Counted from the stretch's first letter, positions 19,413 through 28,400 are shown. The stretch: 64,000 nucleotides of DNA from Ochrobactrum sp. Marseille-Q0166 (GCF_014397025.1 NZ_JACJUO010000001.1:1970501-2034500); one strand, 5' to 3'. Made by a program: numbers and translations. Notes: generated by a model not told the origin, from the letters alone.

Positions 19413-19969
19413 AGAGAAATATTCCTCCAGCTGCCGACCATCTGGCCGACCATTGCGGGCAATACCGCTTTAGCATCATCAAGTGCCGCACGGTTTTCAT
19501 AGAGATGAGCGGTCAAACTAAGTATGGCCAGCTTGAGTGCGTCCGGTACTTCAACGCCGGTTTCCCCAAACCCTGCAATGAAGTCGACCTCGAGGCCACA
19601 GAACGTCTGCGCATCAGGATATTGCGCCATATAAACACGCTGCGGACGACGGCCATGCTGAAGCATGAACTCTTCCGGTTCCATGCTGATGGCATTACCA
19701 TCAGGACGATATGCGATCACGGCGGTTACAGCTTTTACCGGATACTTGAAAAGGGCGAGACGACCGGATCGCGGCCAACGGTCGACACGCAAGCGCCAAG
19801 TCTGATCAATCAGTGCAAGCCCCGTCTCAGCTTCGACAAGCTCCCGCGCTGTCTTAATGATACGGCGCAGAATATCATCTTCACTATCGGTTGAAATTCT
19901 CAAAAATGCGCGTGCGTCAGCAATCGTCACCGGCTCCAGCGCCGGCGGCGTGACAAGAAACATTGTCAT
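19409..19969 (-). CDS. GTA head-tail connector (g6)
   Basis: Connector protein of 186 residues, HK97 gp6/phiE125 gp8-like, binding below the portal. It begins MTMFLVTPPALEPVTIADAR and carries the helical LRISTDSEDDILRRIIKTAR followed by a LVEAETGLALIDQTWRL segment typical of this family. The start at 19969 has GGGGAAAA before it. A 123-base gap separates it from the capsid gene. Confidence 0.9.
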   Translation of the reverse strand: MTMFLVTPPALEPVTIADARAFLRISTDSEDDILRRIIKTARELVEAETGLALIDQTWRLRVDRWPRSGRLALFKYPVKAVTAVIAYRPDGNAISMEPEEFMLQHGRRPQRVYMAQYPDAQTFCGLEVDFIAGFGETGVEVPDALKLAILSLTAHLYENRAALDDAKAVLPAMVGQMVGSWRNISL

Positions 19970-20092
19970 GTATTTTCCCCTTAAAATAACTCTCAAATCA
20001 GACAGTTACGCATGGCACCCCAGAAAGAGATTCAACGCGTTTGCAAATTGAAACTAGCTGCCAAAACCGGCAGGTAGATCAACACTGAATTA

Positions 20093-21355
20093 TCAGGCTG
20101 CGAACTTCAGAAGCTTGATTGCATCGAAGTCCTGCACACCGCCGCCGACCCGCTTGGTGGTGTAGAAGAGTACATATGGCTTGGCGGAATATGGATCACG
20201 CAACACACGTACGCCGATGCGATCCACCACCAGATAGCCACGTTCGAAATCGCCAAAGGCTATCGGCGTTCCGTCAGCAGCAATATCCGGCATATGCTCG
20301 GCCTCGACCAGACCAAAGCCCATCAGCGACGCCTTTTCACCAACAGCCGCTGGCGGCTGCCAAAGATAATTGCCGTCCGCATCTTTGAGCTTGCGCAACA
20401 CGCTCTGCGTCTTGCGGTTCATCACGAAATTTGCGTTCTGGCGATAACCGGCCTTCAGCGCATAGATAAGTTCAATCAGCTTGTCGGATGGATCGGATGC
20501 TGGCAGTGCACCGTCAACCCCAGTCGCTATGTGGCCGATCTTGCCCCACTCCCAGCTTGCATCATCAACGGTGCTGTAGCTCAGGAAGCCCATCGGCTTG
20601 TTGAGGCCATTGCCAGTGATGAAGGCAGCGCCTTCCTGTTCGGCAAAGGCTGCTTCCACTTCTTCGGCAATCCACTGTTCAACGTTGACAGCTGCATCGT
20701 CAAGCAATGACGAAGTGGCGGCTGGCATGGCATAGATTTCCATTGTCGGGAACTGCAACTCTGCCAGTTTTGCCGAAGCGGTCTGTGGACGTGCATCGGT
20801 TTCACCAACCCAGCCTGTTGCCGGACCACTCACCGAGAATGGCTTTTTCAGCACCGCACCAGACACCTGACGCACACTGGAAATGCCGCGGATAGGTGAC
20901 AGCACAGCCAGACGACGACCGATTTCGCTTTCTAGCTCCGCAGGCACCAGATAACCACCATCCGGACCAGAGGCATAAGAATGTGCCTTCTGCTCAATGC
21001 CACGCATCGCCTGCTCGTCACCACGGCGCACATAACCATCAAAGGCCTGCTTATGCTCGGTATCAACAACCGCATTGCCCTTACCAAGCTGTGGGCGCGC
21101 ATTTTTCAATACATACTGATCAAGTGCGTGTTTTTGTTCGTCGAGTGAGCGGTTGATACGGTCAACCTTTTCGCGCAGCAGCACATCAACATCGGCGCTC
21201 TTCTCAACCTTTTTCAGACGCTCATCATTGGCTTCACGAAACGCCGAGAAAGCCGTCATGAATTCGTCGAATGCTTCCGACACATCGCTATTATTCCCAA
21301 GCGCCTTCGTTTCCACGCTCTTTGTTTCGAGCGGGATTGCATGATTTTTTTCCAT
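20093..21355 (-). CDS. GTA major capsid protein (g5, HK97 fold)
   Basis: HK97-type major capsid protein, 420 residues. Residues about 20-125 are charged and helical and form the scaffolding delta domain removed by the prohead protease; the mature shell protein should begin near the SYASGPDGGYLVPAELESEI region. The rest shows the HK97 landmarks (LSPIRGISSVR, TSSLLDDAAVNVEQWIAEEV, FITGNGLNKPMGFL). AGGAT precedes its ATG. Major product of the cluster. Confidence 0.95.
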   Translation of the reverse strand: MEKNHAIPLETKSVETKALGNNSDVSEAFDEFMTAFSAFREANDERLKKVEKSADVDVLLREKVDRINRSLDEQKHALDQYVLKNARPQLGKGNAVVDTEHKQAFDGYVRRGDEQAMRGIEQKAHSYASGPDGGYLVPAELESEIGRRLAVLSPIRGISSVRQVSGAVLKKPFSVSGPATGWVGETDARPQTASAKLAELQFPTMEIYAMPAATSSLLDDAAVNVEQWIAEEVEAAFAEQEGAAFITGNGLNKPMGFLSYSTVDDASWEWGKIGHIATGVDGALPASDPSDKLIELIYALKAGYRQNANFVMNRKTQSVLRKLKDADGNYLWQPPAAVGEKASLMGFGLVEAEHMPDIAADGTPIAFGDFERGYLVVDRIGVRVLRDPYSAKPYVLFYTTKRVGGGVQDFDAIKLLKFAA

Positions 21356-21367
21356 TTTTTATCCTGA

Positions 21368-22036
21368 TTAATTAAGAGTCATCATCTTGCAAGCAGCGCG
21401 AATACGCTGCGCAAGTGCCTTGTCATCTGCCCGGAAAGCGTCCCGCCCGTCCCGGCCCTGTAACGCTGCAAGTGCAGAATAGCCTTTGGCTATAACCATA
21501 CGTGCAGCAGAACGGCTCAGCCCCGCATCCCGCGTGAGCCAACGTTCAAATTCTCTGACTGTCGGCAAATCTACCTTCAGATTATCGATGCGTGCCTGCG
21601 GCAGCATGGGAAACGTGACCACCGAGATTTCCCAGAGATCCGCTTCGATTATGTGTCGTAAGCCGGTCCGTGCATCTTTGCGCGCTTTGACGGTGCGGAA
21701 GCCAATGGACAAGCCATCCAGCCCACCAGCGCGCATCAGTTCCAGCGCCTCGCGTGCCCGTGCCACACCTTTGGCCAGTCTTCCTTCGACATAAAGACCG
21801 CGTGCATCTTCGCGAATATCAGTCCAGACCCCAATTGGTTCGGCTGCATCATGCTGCCAGAGCATACGTACACCGGATGATTTGCGAGACAAAAGCGACT
21901 TCGCAAAAGCGCCTTTTTCGATCATGTCATTGCCGAGGTCAGCCAAACCAAACACGCTTGCATATCCGCAAAAGCTGCCGTCGATTTCAACATCATCAAG
22001 CGCAAGCGATGCGCGCTTGGTTTCAAGTTTTATCAT
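21368..22036 (-). CDS. GTA prohead protease (g4, HK97 family)
   Basis: Prohead maturation protease of 222 residues. Catalytic landmarks are His in MLWQHDAAEPIG and Ser in LDGLSIGFRT, followed by an acidic strand WEISVVTFPML. The start at 22036 (MIKLETKR) has AGGAGCAGGA upstream and lies 14 bases inside the preceding small membrane gene. A C-terminal basic extension beyond residue 165 is rich in arginine and alanine. Confidence 0.92.
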   Translation of the reverse strand: MIKLETKRASLALDDVEIDGSFCGYASVFGLADLGNDMIEKGAFAKSLLSRKSSGVRMLWQHDAAEPIGVWTDIREDARGLYVEGRLAKGVARAREALELMRAGGLDGLSIGFRTVKARKDARTGLRHIIEADLWEISVVTFPMLPQARIDNLKVDLPTVREFERWLTRDAGLSRSAARMVIAKGYSALAALQGRDGRDAFRADDKALAQRIRAACKMMTLN

Positions 22037-22400
22037 TCCTGCTCCTTTGCGAATCTGGAAGACCGGGAAGCTGCGCATGTTTCATGCGCTCGGCAAATCG
22101 TTTGAGAATACCAAGCACTGACCAGGCAGCGAGGCTTGCACCAGTTGCCCCCATCAACATGAGTTCAGCTCGGCCAAGCAACGGTTCGAGGCTCAGCGTT
22201 TCAGCAATTTTCACACCTGCGGCGCCGCCAAAAATCATTCCGCAGATAATACCAACGGCAAAACGAATGGCTGCCTCCCGCTTGCCATTGGGCAGCATGT
22301 AAGCAAGTGAAACTGCAGACCCGGCGACAGCTCCCACAATCTTTGCGAACCAAACAAATGCTGTCTCAGACGACATAACGGTTTCGCTCAGATTGCTCAT
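22023..22400 (-). CDS. Small membrane protein between portal and protease (DUF6107-like)
   Basis: A 125-residue protein with about three hydrophobic segments (near 16-36, 45-65 and 78-98), equivalent in position to the g3.5 frame of RcGTA. It resembles a Rhizobiales GTA-associated family I believe is DUF6107. Its ATG overlaps the portal stop by 4 bases, and its end overlaps the protease start. Function is unknown; a role in assembly at the membrane or in release is conceivable. Confidence 0.75.
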   Translation of the reverse strand: MSNLSETVMSSETAFVWFAKIVGAVAGSAVSLAYMLPNGKREAAIRFAVGIICGMIFGGAAGVKIAETLSLEPLLGRAELMLMGATGASLAAWSVLGILKRFAERMKHAQLPGLPDSQRSRNDKT

Positions 22401-23590
22401 GAAACTGTCCTCTTCTGACGCGGCTGATAACCAACCGCATCGCGTTTTTCGTCATCGCTCAGGAACGAAGCCTCCGACACGCGACGCCAGAGCGACTCCC
22501 GCTCCAGCGACAGACCTTCGATGCGGTCAGTATCGTGCTCAAGTCTGAGATCATCGCCAAACAAAGGACCGAGCCAGCAGCCAAAAGCCTTGGCGGTGCG
22601 GTTGATGAGCGGCAGCACGGTCAGGCGGTAAAAGGCACGATTGGCCTCGGCATAATTGGCATAAGTGTTATCGCCCGGAATGCCGAGCAGCATCGGTGGC
22701 ACACCAAATGCCAGAGCGATATCGCGCGCGGCCCCGTTTTTAGCTTCGATGAAGTCCATATCTTGTGGACTGTAACCCATAGCTTTCCAGTCCAGCCCGC
22801 CTTCAAGAAGCAGTGGCCGCCCAGCGCCAGAGGCGCCGGTGTACCCCTCCTCAAGCTCGGTTTTGAGGCGATCAAACTGCTCTTCAGTCAGGTTGCCACC
22901 GTCTTTCGGTGCATAGACCAACGCACCGGAAGGCCGTGCAGAATTATCAAGCAGAGCCTTATTCCATGCACCCGCTGCATTGTGCAGATCAAGCGCCATG
23001 AGAGCAGCCTCAAGCGGCGGAAAGCCATAATGGTCATCCAGCGGATGAAATAATTTGAGATGCAGTCCACAACACCCTGCCCCGGCAAGTGAAACCATGC
23101 GGCTCGTATTGGCTGAACGATAGACGAGCGATTGGGGCCAGCCATCGCTTGATGTTTCCAGCGTCACCCTTTCAGGGCGCAAAAGATGCAACTCACTTCG
23201 GCCGCTTGGCAGATCGACACGCTCCACATAAGCATTGCCCGAAATCAGCAAATGTCCATAAAGTCGTTCGAAGAAACTGCTACCATCAAGGCCGGATTGC
23301 GGTATCGCTATGAGGTCGAGCAGCGGATGCGTTTCATGTTCGGTTGTGCCTTCATAAAGCAGCCATGGCACATTGCTGGCTGCTTCGGCGATCAGACGGA
23401 CACAGCGGTGCGCGACCGGATTGCGCATGAAGCCCTCACGGGCAAGCGACGTATAATCGCGCGCAATCCACGATGGCCCACGCTCCATATGCAAGGCCAC
23501 AAAACCATGTGCGCTCTTTTTCTCTCGCCCCGCATCAGAATACGAGGGCGCATTCGCGGCAGCTTTGCGCCACGGCCAGTTCCACGCCAT
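22397..23590 (-). CDS. GTA portal protein (g3)
   Basis: HK97-family portal protein of 397 residues that forms the DNA entry ring. Marks are VRLIAEAASNVPWLLYE near residue 60-80, HPLDDHYGFPPLEAALMALD near 180 and the late DIALAFGVPPMLLGIPGD. The start at 23590 (MAWNWPWRK) has GGAGAG upstream, better than the longer frame at 23605. It lies 27 bases after the terminase gene. Confidence 0.94.
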   Translation of the reverse strand: MAWNWPWRKAAANAPSYSDAGREKKSAHGFVALHMERGPSWIARDYTSLAREGFMRNPVAHRCVRLIAEAASNVPWLLYEGTTEHETHPLLDLIAIPQSGLDGSSFFERLYGHLLISGNAYVERVDLPSGRSELHLLRPERVTLETSSDGWPQSLVYRSANTSRMVSLAGAGCCGLHLKLFHPLDDHYGFPPLEAALMALDLHNAAGAWNKALLDNSARPSGALVYAPKDGGNLTEEQFDRLKTELEEGYTGASGAGRPLLLEGGLDWKAMGYSPQDMDFIEAKNGAARDIALAFGVPPMLLGIPGDNTYANYAEANRAFYRLTVLPLINRTAKAFGCWLGPLFGDDLRLEHDTDRIEGLSLERESLWRRVSEASFLSDDEKRDAVGYQPRQKRTVS

Positions 23591-23617
23591 AGATCGGCTC
23601 TCCAACTATATTGAGTA

Positions 23618-24853
23618 TTATCCGAAACGTCGGATACGCGGCTTTCGGTCAGCACCCAGCATCAGTTCGGTTAGCGCCCAGACCAGCGCGTCAAGGCGAT
23701 CCGGTGAACGCCCGCTGGAAAGACCTTCCGGCGCAAAATCGCACATCTCGTCTTCCAATGCCGCAAAGCGTCCAGCATGGCGAACACGCCCCTGTTCATA
23801 AAGGGCTGCGACAGGCTCGGCACGTAACCACTTGCCGCGCGAAGCACGCCGCATCAGAACCGGTACAGTTGCATCTTCCGCCGCAAGTACGGCGGCAACC
23901 ATTTCGCCCCCCTGATTAACCTCAGCCAGAACCGCATCCGCCTCGAAAGAATGATAAAGCGCAATTGCCCGCCGCGCCCATTGATGCGGCTTCGCCATGT
24001 TCACGCTTTCATCAGCCAACACATGCGCAAAGCCATTTTCATCCAGTCCCGCCACGACAATGCCGCAGGCATCCGACGACTTTCCCGAAGAAGCAGGCGG
24101 GTCGACAGCCACCAGAATGCGGATAAGTTCAGGTGCACCATCCTCAAAACACTGTTCTATCCGCTCACGTGACCACAAGGCGCCTGCGCGTTCTTCGATC
24201 AGTTCGCCTTCAAGTTCCTGTCGTCCCAGCCGCGTTCCGGCATAACGCTGGTTGATCGTCTCCATAAAACCATTCGCCAGATTTTCAGCATTCTCGGATG
24301 TGCGCATATGCGTCATCGAAACAGATGCATCGCTTATTAACGCTTTTAAGAGTGGCACCGCACGCGGTGTTGTCGTTACAACCTGACGCGGAAAATCACC
24401 CAGACGCAGGCCAAATTGCAGCATGTCCCATGTGGCTTGCGGATTTTTCCATTTCGCCAACTCGTCACACCATGCTGCATCAAATTGCGGACCGCGCAAG
24501 CCATCCGGATCTTCGGACGAATAAAGCGATGCCACCGCACCGTTATCCCAAAGAAGCCGCCTGCGCGTTGCCTCATAGCGCGGACGCGACAGTCGGGAGA
24601 CCGACAATATGCCGGAAGGACCATCCACCATCACCTCACGCGCATCGGCAAAAGTTTCGCCAACCAGCGCGATATGCCCACAAGATCGCGCCGCCAAGGG
24701 CGGCAATCCCAGCGCCATGCCCGATACCCATTCGGCCCCGGCCCGCGTTTTCCCCGAACCACGCCCACCCAGAATAAGCCAGGTTCGCCAGCCGCCAGAC
24801 GGTGGCAATTGTGCATCACGCGCCTTGAGCAGCCATTCGCTGTCCACGGCCAT
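23618..24853 (-). CDS. GTA large terminase (g2, DNA packaging ATPase)
   Basis: Packaging motor of about 411 residues. Walker A is LILGGRGSGKTRAGAEW near residue 28-44; Walker B is AAWCDELAKW; the C-terminal RNase H-like nuclease has its Asp in ILVAVDPPASS and further acidic residues. In GTAs this protein packages random host DNA by the headful. The start is uncertain: ATG at 24853 overlaps g1 by 38 bases, and a TTG at 24910 would add 19 residues; neither has a good ribosome site. Confidence 0.93.
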   Translation of the reverse strand: MAVDSEWLLKARDAQLPPSGGWRTWLILGGRGSGKTRAGAEWVSGMALGLPPLAARSCGHIALVGETFADAREVMVDGPSGILSVSRLSRPRYEATRRRLLWDNGAVASLYSSEDPDGLRGPQFDAAWCDELAKWKNPQATWDMLQFGLRLGDFPRQVVTTTPRAVPLLKALISDASVSMTHMRTSENAENLANGFMETINQRYAGTRLGRQELEGELIEERAGALWSRERIEQCFEDGAPELIRILVAVDPPASSGKSSDACGIVVAGLDENGFAHVLADESVNMAKPHQWARRAIALYHSFEADAVLAEVNQGGEMVAAVLAAEDATVPVLMRRASRGKWLRAEPVAALYEQGRVRHAGRFAALEDEMCDFAPEGLSSGRSPDRLDALVWALTELMLGADRKPRIRRFG

Positions 24854-25331
24854 TATCTGACTGTGCGTCAAGTCCGCGCTCCAAGAATTCCTGCGCGCGC
24901 CTTTTTGCAAGTTCGTCGATTCTCCTGTCTATGCGTATCAGCGCCTGCCTGACTTCGGCGAGACTTGCGACAGAAGCCCCGATATCGGTCTCAGAGATTT
25001 CCGTTTCGCTTACAAGCTCGTTGACGGTTTTCACAGCCTTGGCCAGCGCCATCAAAGCTTCGGCTTTACCCTTGTCCGGCAATTCCTCGGCATCGATTAA
25101 CTTGTTCAGCTCAGTCTGCAACCTTTGCAGAGCGGTGTCGGTAGCAGAGGGTTTGATAAGATTTTTCTCGTCAAGACCAACTCCCTTTAGCCAATGAAGA
25201 TACTGTTTTTCCGTACATCCCATCACCTGTGCGATTTCCGCCACGGCCACGTCGTGTTTCATTTGCAGGCGAAAAGCCAGCCTGACCTGCGCCTCGCGGC
25301 GCTCGTCATTTTTTCGCGTTTTCAAGCGCAT
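24816..25331 (-). CDS. GTA small terminase (g1)
   Basis: First gene of the cluster, 171 residues. A basic N-terminus is followed by a helix-turn-helix (about 30-52, AEIAQVMGCTEKQYLHWLKG) and long helices that end in a coiled-coil-prone region (about 115-150, ASLAEVRQALIRIDRRIDEL). It recognises DNA ends loosely in GTAs and feeds the large terminase. ATG at 25331 lies 25 bases after a strong hairpin. Confidence 0.82.
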   Translation of the reverse strand: MRLKTRKNDERREAQVRLAFRLQMKHDVAVAEIAQVMGCTEKQYLHWLKGVGLDEKNLIKPSATDTALQRLQTELNKLIDAEELPDKGKAEALMALAKAVKTVNELVSETEISETDIGASVASLAEVRQALIRIDRRIDELAKRRAQEFLERGLDAQSDNGRGQRMAAQGA

Positions 25332-25356
25332 ATCCGCTTAATTTACCCTTCTTCAC

Positions 25357-25393
25357 GCAAAACCCCGAAAGCAAGAAGCTTCCGGGGTTTTGC
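25357..25393 (-). terminator. Terminator-like hairpin in the leader of the GTA cluster
   Basis: Sixteen-base arms (25357-25372 and 25378-25393) with one mismatch and the loop AAGAA; the core is CCCCGNAAGC pairing with GCTTCCGGGG, flanked by A and T runs. It sits 25 bases before the small terminase ATG. No gene on either strand ends into it from the right, since the next gene (25583) reads away. If the GTA promoter lies further right, every GTA transcript must pass this hairpin. Confidence 0.6.
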
Positions 25394-25582
25394 AAAATTG
25401 ATGAAAGGCGGGGGTTTTAAGCCTTCACCAGTGCCAGTCACACTTTTCTGACTCTATCTAATTACTAGCAAAGCACCGTTACACCGTCAAGGACTATTTT
25501 CCTATCACTGATTATTTTCCTGATATTTTTCTAGACGATGTTTACTAATTAACGTGAGTTATAGCTTATTAAGGTGATATAA
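25394..25582. promoter_or_regulatory. Divergent promoter region between GTA and PBP1A
   Basis: AT-rich stretch that must hold the promoter of pbp1A (plus strand) and probably that of the GTA cluster (minus strand). I saw no convincing CtrA site (TTAA-N7-TTAA) and no clean -35/-10 pair, only half-sites such as TTAACGTGAGTTA at 25549-25561. Confidence 0.45.
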
Positions 25583-27796
25583 TTGACGGGTAAGTTTCGC
25601 TCGTCTCACAACTTTAACGGCTATAAAGTAGAGTTCATGCGTAAAAGAGCCGATGAAGATAATGACAAGAAAAAGCGTAAGCCCTTTCGGGTTTCGCGGC
25701 TCATCGGTCTTGACGCCTGGATTGACTCCGGCCTTTATAATCTGCGTTTTCATGTACGCGAATGGTGGGAAAACATCACCATCTTCTCCCGCCGTTTCCG
25801 CGTGCGCGGGTTCCGTCGCCTCGTCGTCGAGATTCTCGATGAAGGCTTTACGCTCGGCGTAATCGGTTCTGTTGTCATGCTAGCGCTTGCGCTTCCGGCG
25901 TTTGAGGAAACCAAAAAGGACTGGCGTGCGCAGGATAATTATGCCGTCACATTCCTCGACCGTTACGGTAACGAAATCGGTCAGCGCGGTATCCTTCACC
26001 GGCAGGCTGTGCCGATTGATGAACTGCCCGATCACGTCCTCAAGGCGGTGCTTGGCACCGAAGACCGCCGCTTTTTCGATCATTACGGCATCGATTTCTG
26101 GGGGCTCAGCCGTGCGCTGAGCCAGAACTTGCGCGCCAACGGCGTGGTGCAGGGCGGCTCCACGCTCACACAACAACTCGCCAAAAACCTGTTTCTTTCC
26201 AATGAACGTACGATCGAACGCAAGATCAAGGAAGCTTTCCTGGCTATCTGGCTTGAAAGCAATCTGAGCAAGAAAGAGATACTCCAGCTTTATCTCGACC
26301 GTGCCTATATGGGCGGCGGCACATTTGGCATCGCGGCAGCATCCGAGTTTTATTTTGGTAAAAACATCAAGGATGTGAGTCTCGCCGAAGCTGCCATGCT
26401 GGCAGGCCTGTTCAAGGCGCCGGCAAAGTTCGCACCCCACGTCAATCTTCCTGCCGCCCGCGCTCGCGCAAATGTCGTTCTTTCGAATATGGTCGAAAGC
26501 GGTTTCATGAGCGACGGACAGGTTGCCGTTGCACGCCGCAATCCTGCGAACATCATTGACCGCGCGAAGAGCGAAAGCCCCGACTATTTCCTCGACTGGG
26601 CCTTTGAAGAGGTGAAGAAGATCACGGGGAATGTGCCGCAACACACATTGACCGTCCGCACCACGCTCGACCGCAACATCCAGAAGGCCGCAGAAGAATC
26701 CCTCGAGTTTTATCTTCGCCAGAATGGAAAAGAGTATAACGTTTCCGAAGCGGCAACCGTTGTCATTGCCAATGATGGTTCCGTGCGTGCACTGGTGGGC
26801 GGTCGCGATTACGGCGAAAGCCAGTTTAACCGTGCAACGAAAGCACTTCGGCAAGCCGGATCATCTTTTAAACCTTATGTCTATGCAGCCGCTATGGAGA
26901 AAGGCCTGACGCCGAATACCATCGTGTCAGATGCCCCTATCAGCTGGGGCAACTGGTCACCACGCAATTATGGCCGCAGCTTTGCCGGTCGCGTGGACCT
27001 GACAACCGCTCTCGTGCGCTCGTTGAACTCCGTGCCGGTTCGGCTTGCGCGTGATCATCTGACGACCGCCCCAATCGTGGCTCTCACCAAGGCGATGGGT
27101 GTAGAATCACCCATTTCCTCCCATAAGACCATGGTGCTTGGCACATCTGAAATGACCGTGATGGATCAGGCGACAGGCTTCAACGTCTTCCCGAATGGTG
27201 GGATGGCTGGCAATCGTCATGCCTTCACGCAGATCATCTCTTCGGAAGGCAAAGTGATCTGGGATTTTTCCCGTGATGCGCCCAAACCACATCGGGCACT
27301 GTCTGAGAAAGCGGCCTTCGAGATGAATTCGATGCTGGTGCAGGTGCCTGAGCGCGGCACAGCACGACGCGCAGCATTGCCCATGACCCGCGTGGGAGGC
27401 AAGACCGGCACGACGCAGAATTATCGCGACGCCTGGTTTGTCGGATTTACCGGCAATTTCACCGCCGCCGTCTGGTTCGGCAATGATAATTTCACACCGA
27501 TGAAAGATCTGACCGGTGGTGTGCTGCCTGCCATGGCCTGGCAGCGAATGATGAATTACGCCCATCAGAATATAGAGTTGAGGCCGATACCAGGCATAAC
27601 GCCGGCTTTCCCAGCCCCGGCTAAGCCCGCCGAGCCAAAGCTCGCTGCGACCGGCAAGCCGGAAGAGACTATGTCAGCACCACCGCGCGTTCTCTCTCCT
27701 GTTGCAACGAAAACGCTCAAAGAGCTGAACGACGCTTTCCGCAAGGCGCCACCCGTTCCTGCGCTGCCAGCGCGCACTAAAGTATCGGTGCTTTGA
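25583..27796 (+). CDS. Penicillin-binding protein 1A family (glycosyltransferase/transpeptidase)
   Basis: Bifunctional class A cell-wall synthase of 737 residues. A long basic cytoplasmic N-terminus (about 90 residues) precedes one membrane helix (89-106). The GT51 domain has Glu160 in GTEDRRFFDHYG and GGSTLTQQLAKN near 191-202. The transpeptidase has Ser427 in the SSFK motif, SLN at 480-482 and KTG at 607-609. The TTG start at 25583 has AAGGTGAT upstream; an ATG at 25637 would shorten the N-terminus by 18 residues and is equally possible. The C-terminal tail is Pro/Ala-rich. Confidence 0.92.
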   Translation: MTGKFRSSHNFNGYKVEFMRKRADEDNDKKKRKPFRVSRLIGLDAWIDSGLYNLRFHVREWWENITIFSRRFRVRGFRRLVVEILDEGFTLGVIGSVVMLALALPAFEETKKDWRAQDNYAVTFLDRYGNEIGQRGILHRQAVPIDELPDHVLKAVLGTEDRRFFDHYGIDFWGLSRALSQNLRANGVVQGGSTLTQQLAKNLFLSNERTIERKIKEAFLAIWLESNLSKKEILQLYLDRAYMGGGTFGIAAASEFYFGKNIKDVSLAEAAMLAGLFKAPAKFAPHVNLPAARARANVVLSNMVESGFMSDGQVAVARRNPANIIDRAKSESPDYFLDWAFEEVKKITGNVPQHTLTVRTTLDRNIQKAAEESLEFYLRQNGKEYNVSEAATVVIANDGSVRALVGGRDYGESQFNRATKALRQAGSSFKPYVYAAAMEKGLTPNTIVSDAPISWGNWSPRNYGRSFAGRVDLTTALVRSLNSVPVRLARDHLTTAPIVALTKAMGVESPISSHKTMVLGTSEMTVMDQATGFNVFPNGGMAGNRHAFTQIISSEGKVIWDFSRDAPKPHRALSEKAAFEMNSMLVQVPERGTARRAALPMTRVGGKTGTTQNYRDAWFVGFTGNFTAAVWFGNDNFTPMKDLTGGVLPAMAWQRMMNYAHQNIELRPIPGITPAFPAPAKPAEPKLAATGKPEETMSAPPRVLSPVATKTLKELNDAFRKAPPVPALPARTKVSVL

Positions 27797-27803
27797 GACC
27801 AGA

Positions 27804-28400
27804 ATGCTGAAAACATTATTCAAAGTCGTTGTAGTACTCACAATCGCGCTGGGCGGCGGCATTTGGGCGACAAATTACGTTCTGGATCACTTTGAGGGTT
27901 TCGGCGAATTGCAATTAGGCGTCTGGAGCGCCTATCCCGCTGCCGGCACAATCGATGCCGACCCCTATTCAAAAGCGCGTGCAGCGCGCAAAGCCTATCT
28001 CTCGCTTGGCACAGCCGAGGGGCTTCCCTTCTATGCACGCAAAGACAGCAATGGCCACGAATTACGGCGGGGCTGCAGCTATAGCCTGAGCGGCTTCACG
28101 CCTTCTGCGCGGTTCTGGACCCTCTATCCGGCAAGTACAAATCTTCAACCAATAACGCCACGCGGTGGTTTGCAACCAGCAATCCACTCGCGCGAAATGC
28201 TTTACGCACATGATGGGAGTGTTAAAGTCACGATCAGCCAGAATGCAAGCCCAGATAACTGGCTTCCGGTTGAAGGTGCGGGCAATTTCGTACTCGTTTT
28301 GACGCTTTACGATACGCCCGCCGCAAGCTCTTCCGGTCTGGTTGATCTTGCAATGCCGCGCATTGTACCGCTCTCAAACACGGAGGCTTGCCGTGGCTAA
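27804..28400 (+). CDS. DUF1214 membrane-anchored protein
   Basis: A 198-residue protein with an N-terminal membrane anchor (about 5-24) and a DUF1214-type domain (about 90-190, with RFWTLYPAS, SREMLYAHDG and a late LYDTP). It starts 8 bases after pbp1A and overlaps the following DUF1254 gene by 8 bases, so all three are probably co-transcribed. DUF1214 and DUF1254 are commonly paired; their function is unknown. Confidence 0.82.
   Translation: MLKTLFKVVVVLTIALGGGIWATNYVLDHFEGFGELQLGVWSAYPAAGTIDADPYSKARAARKAYLSLGTAEGLPFYARKDSNGHELRRGCSYSLSGFTPSARFWTLYPASTNLQPITPRGGLQPAIHSREMLYAHDGSVKVTISQNASPDNWLPVEGAGNFVLVLTLYDTPAASSSGLVDLAMPRIVPLSNTEACRG

Larger units (their letters stand above)
11037..25331 (-). 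mobile_element. Gene transfer agent (RcGTA-type) structural cluster
   Basis: One unidirectional run of about 18 genes in the order of the Rhodobacter capsulatus GTA: small terminase, large terminase, portal, membrane protein, prohead protease, capsid, connector, closure, small frame, tail terminator, tail tube, two chaperones, tape measure, distal tail, hub, peptidase, TIM-barrel megaprotein, small membrane protein. Many neighbours overlap by 4 bases. There is no integrase, excisionase, repressor, replication or lysis gene, and base composition resembles the flanks, which fits a domesticated GTA and not a prophage. All frames are open, so the cluster appears intact. Confidence 0.88.

Noticed and set aside
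11037..25331. Integrated prophage interpretation
   Set aside because: No integrase, repressor, replication, lysis genes or flanking direct repeats were seen; the gene content and order fit a GTA.
25551..25560. AACGTGAGTT shared with 56312-56321
   Set aside because: A 10-base match in 64 kb is compatible with chance and the two contexts are unrelated.
25394..25582. CtrA-binding site for the GTA promoter
   Set aside because: Only half-sites (TTAA without a second TTAA at the correct 7-base spacing) are present, so a direct CtrA site cannot be claimed.
25880..26854. 324-codon minus-strand open frame opposite pbp1A
   Set aside because: It lies wholly opposite the catalytic region of a well-recognised gene and its product has the His/Cys-rich composition of a codon-mirror frame, with no family resemblance.
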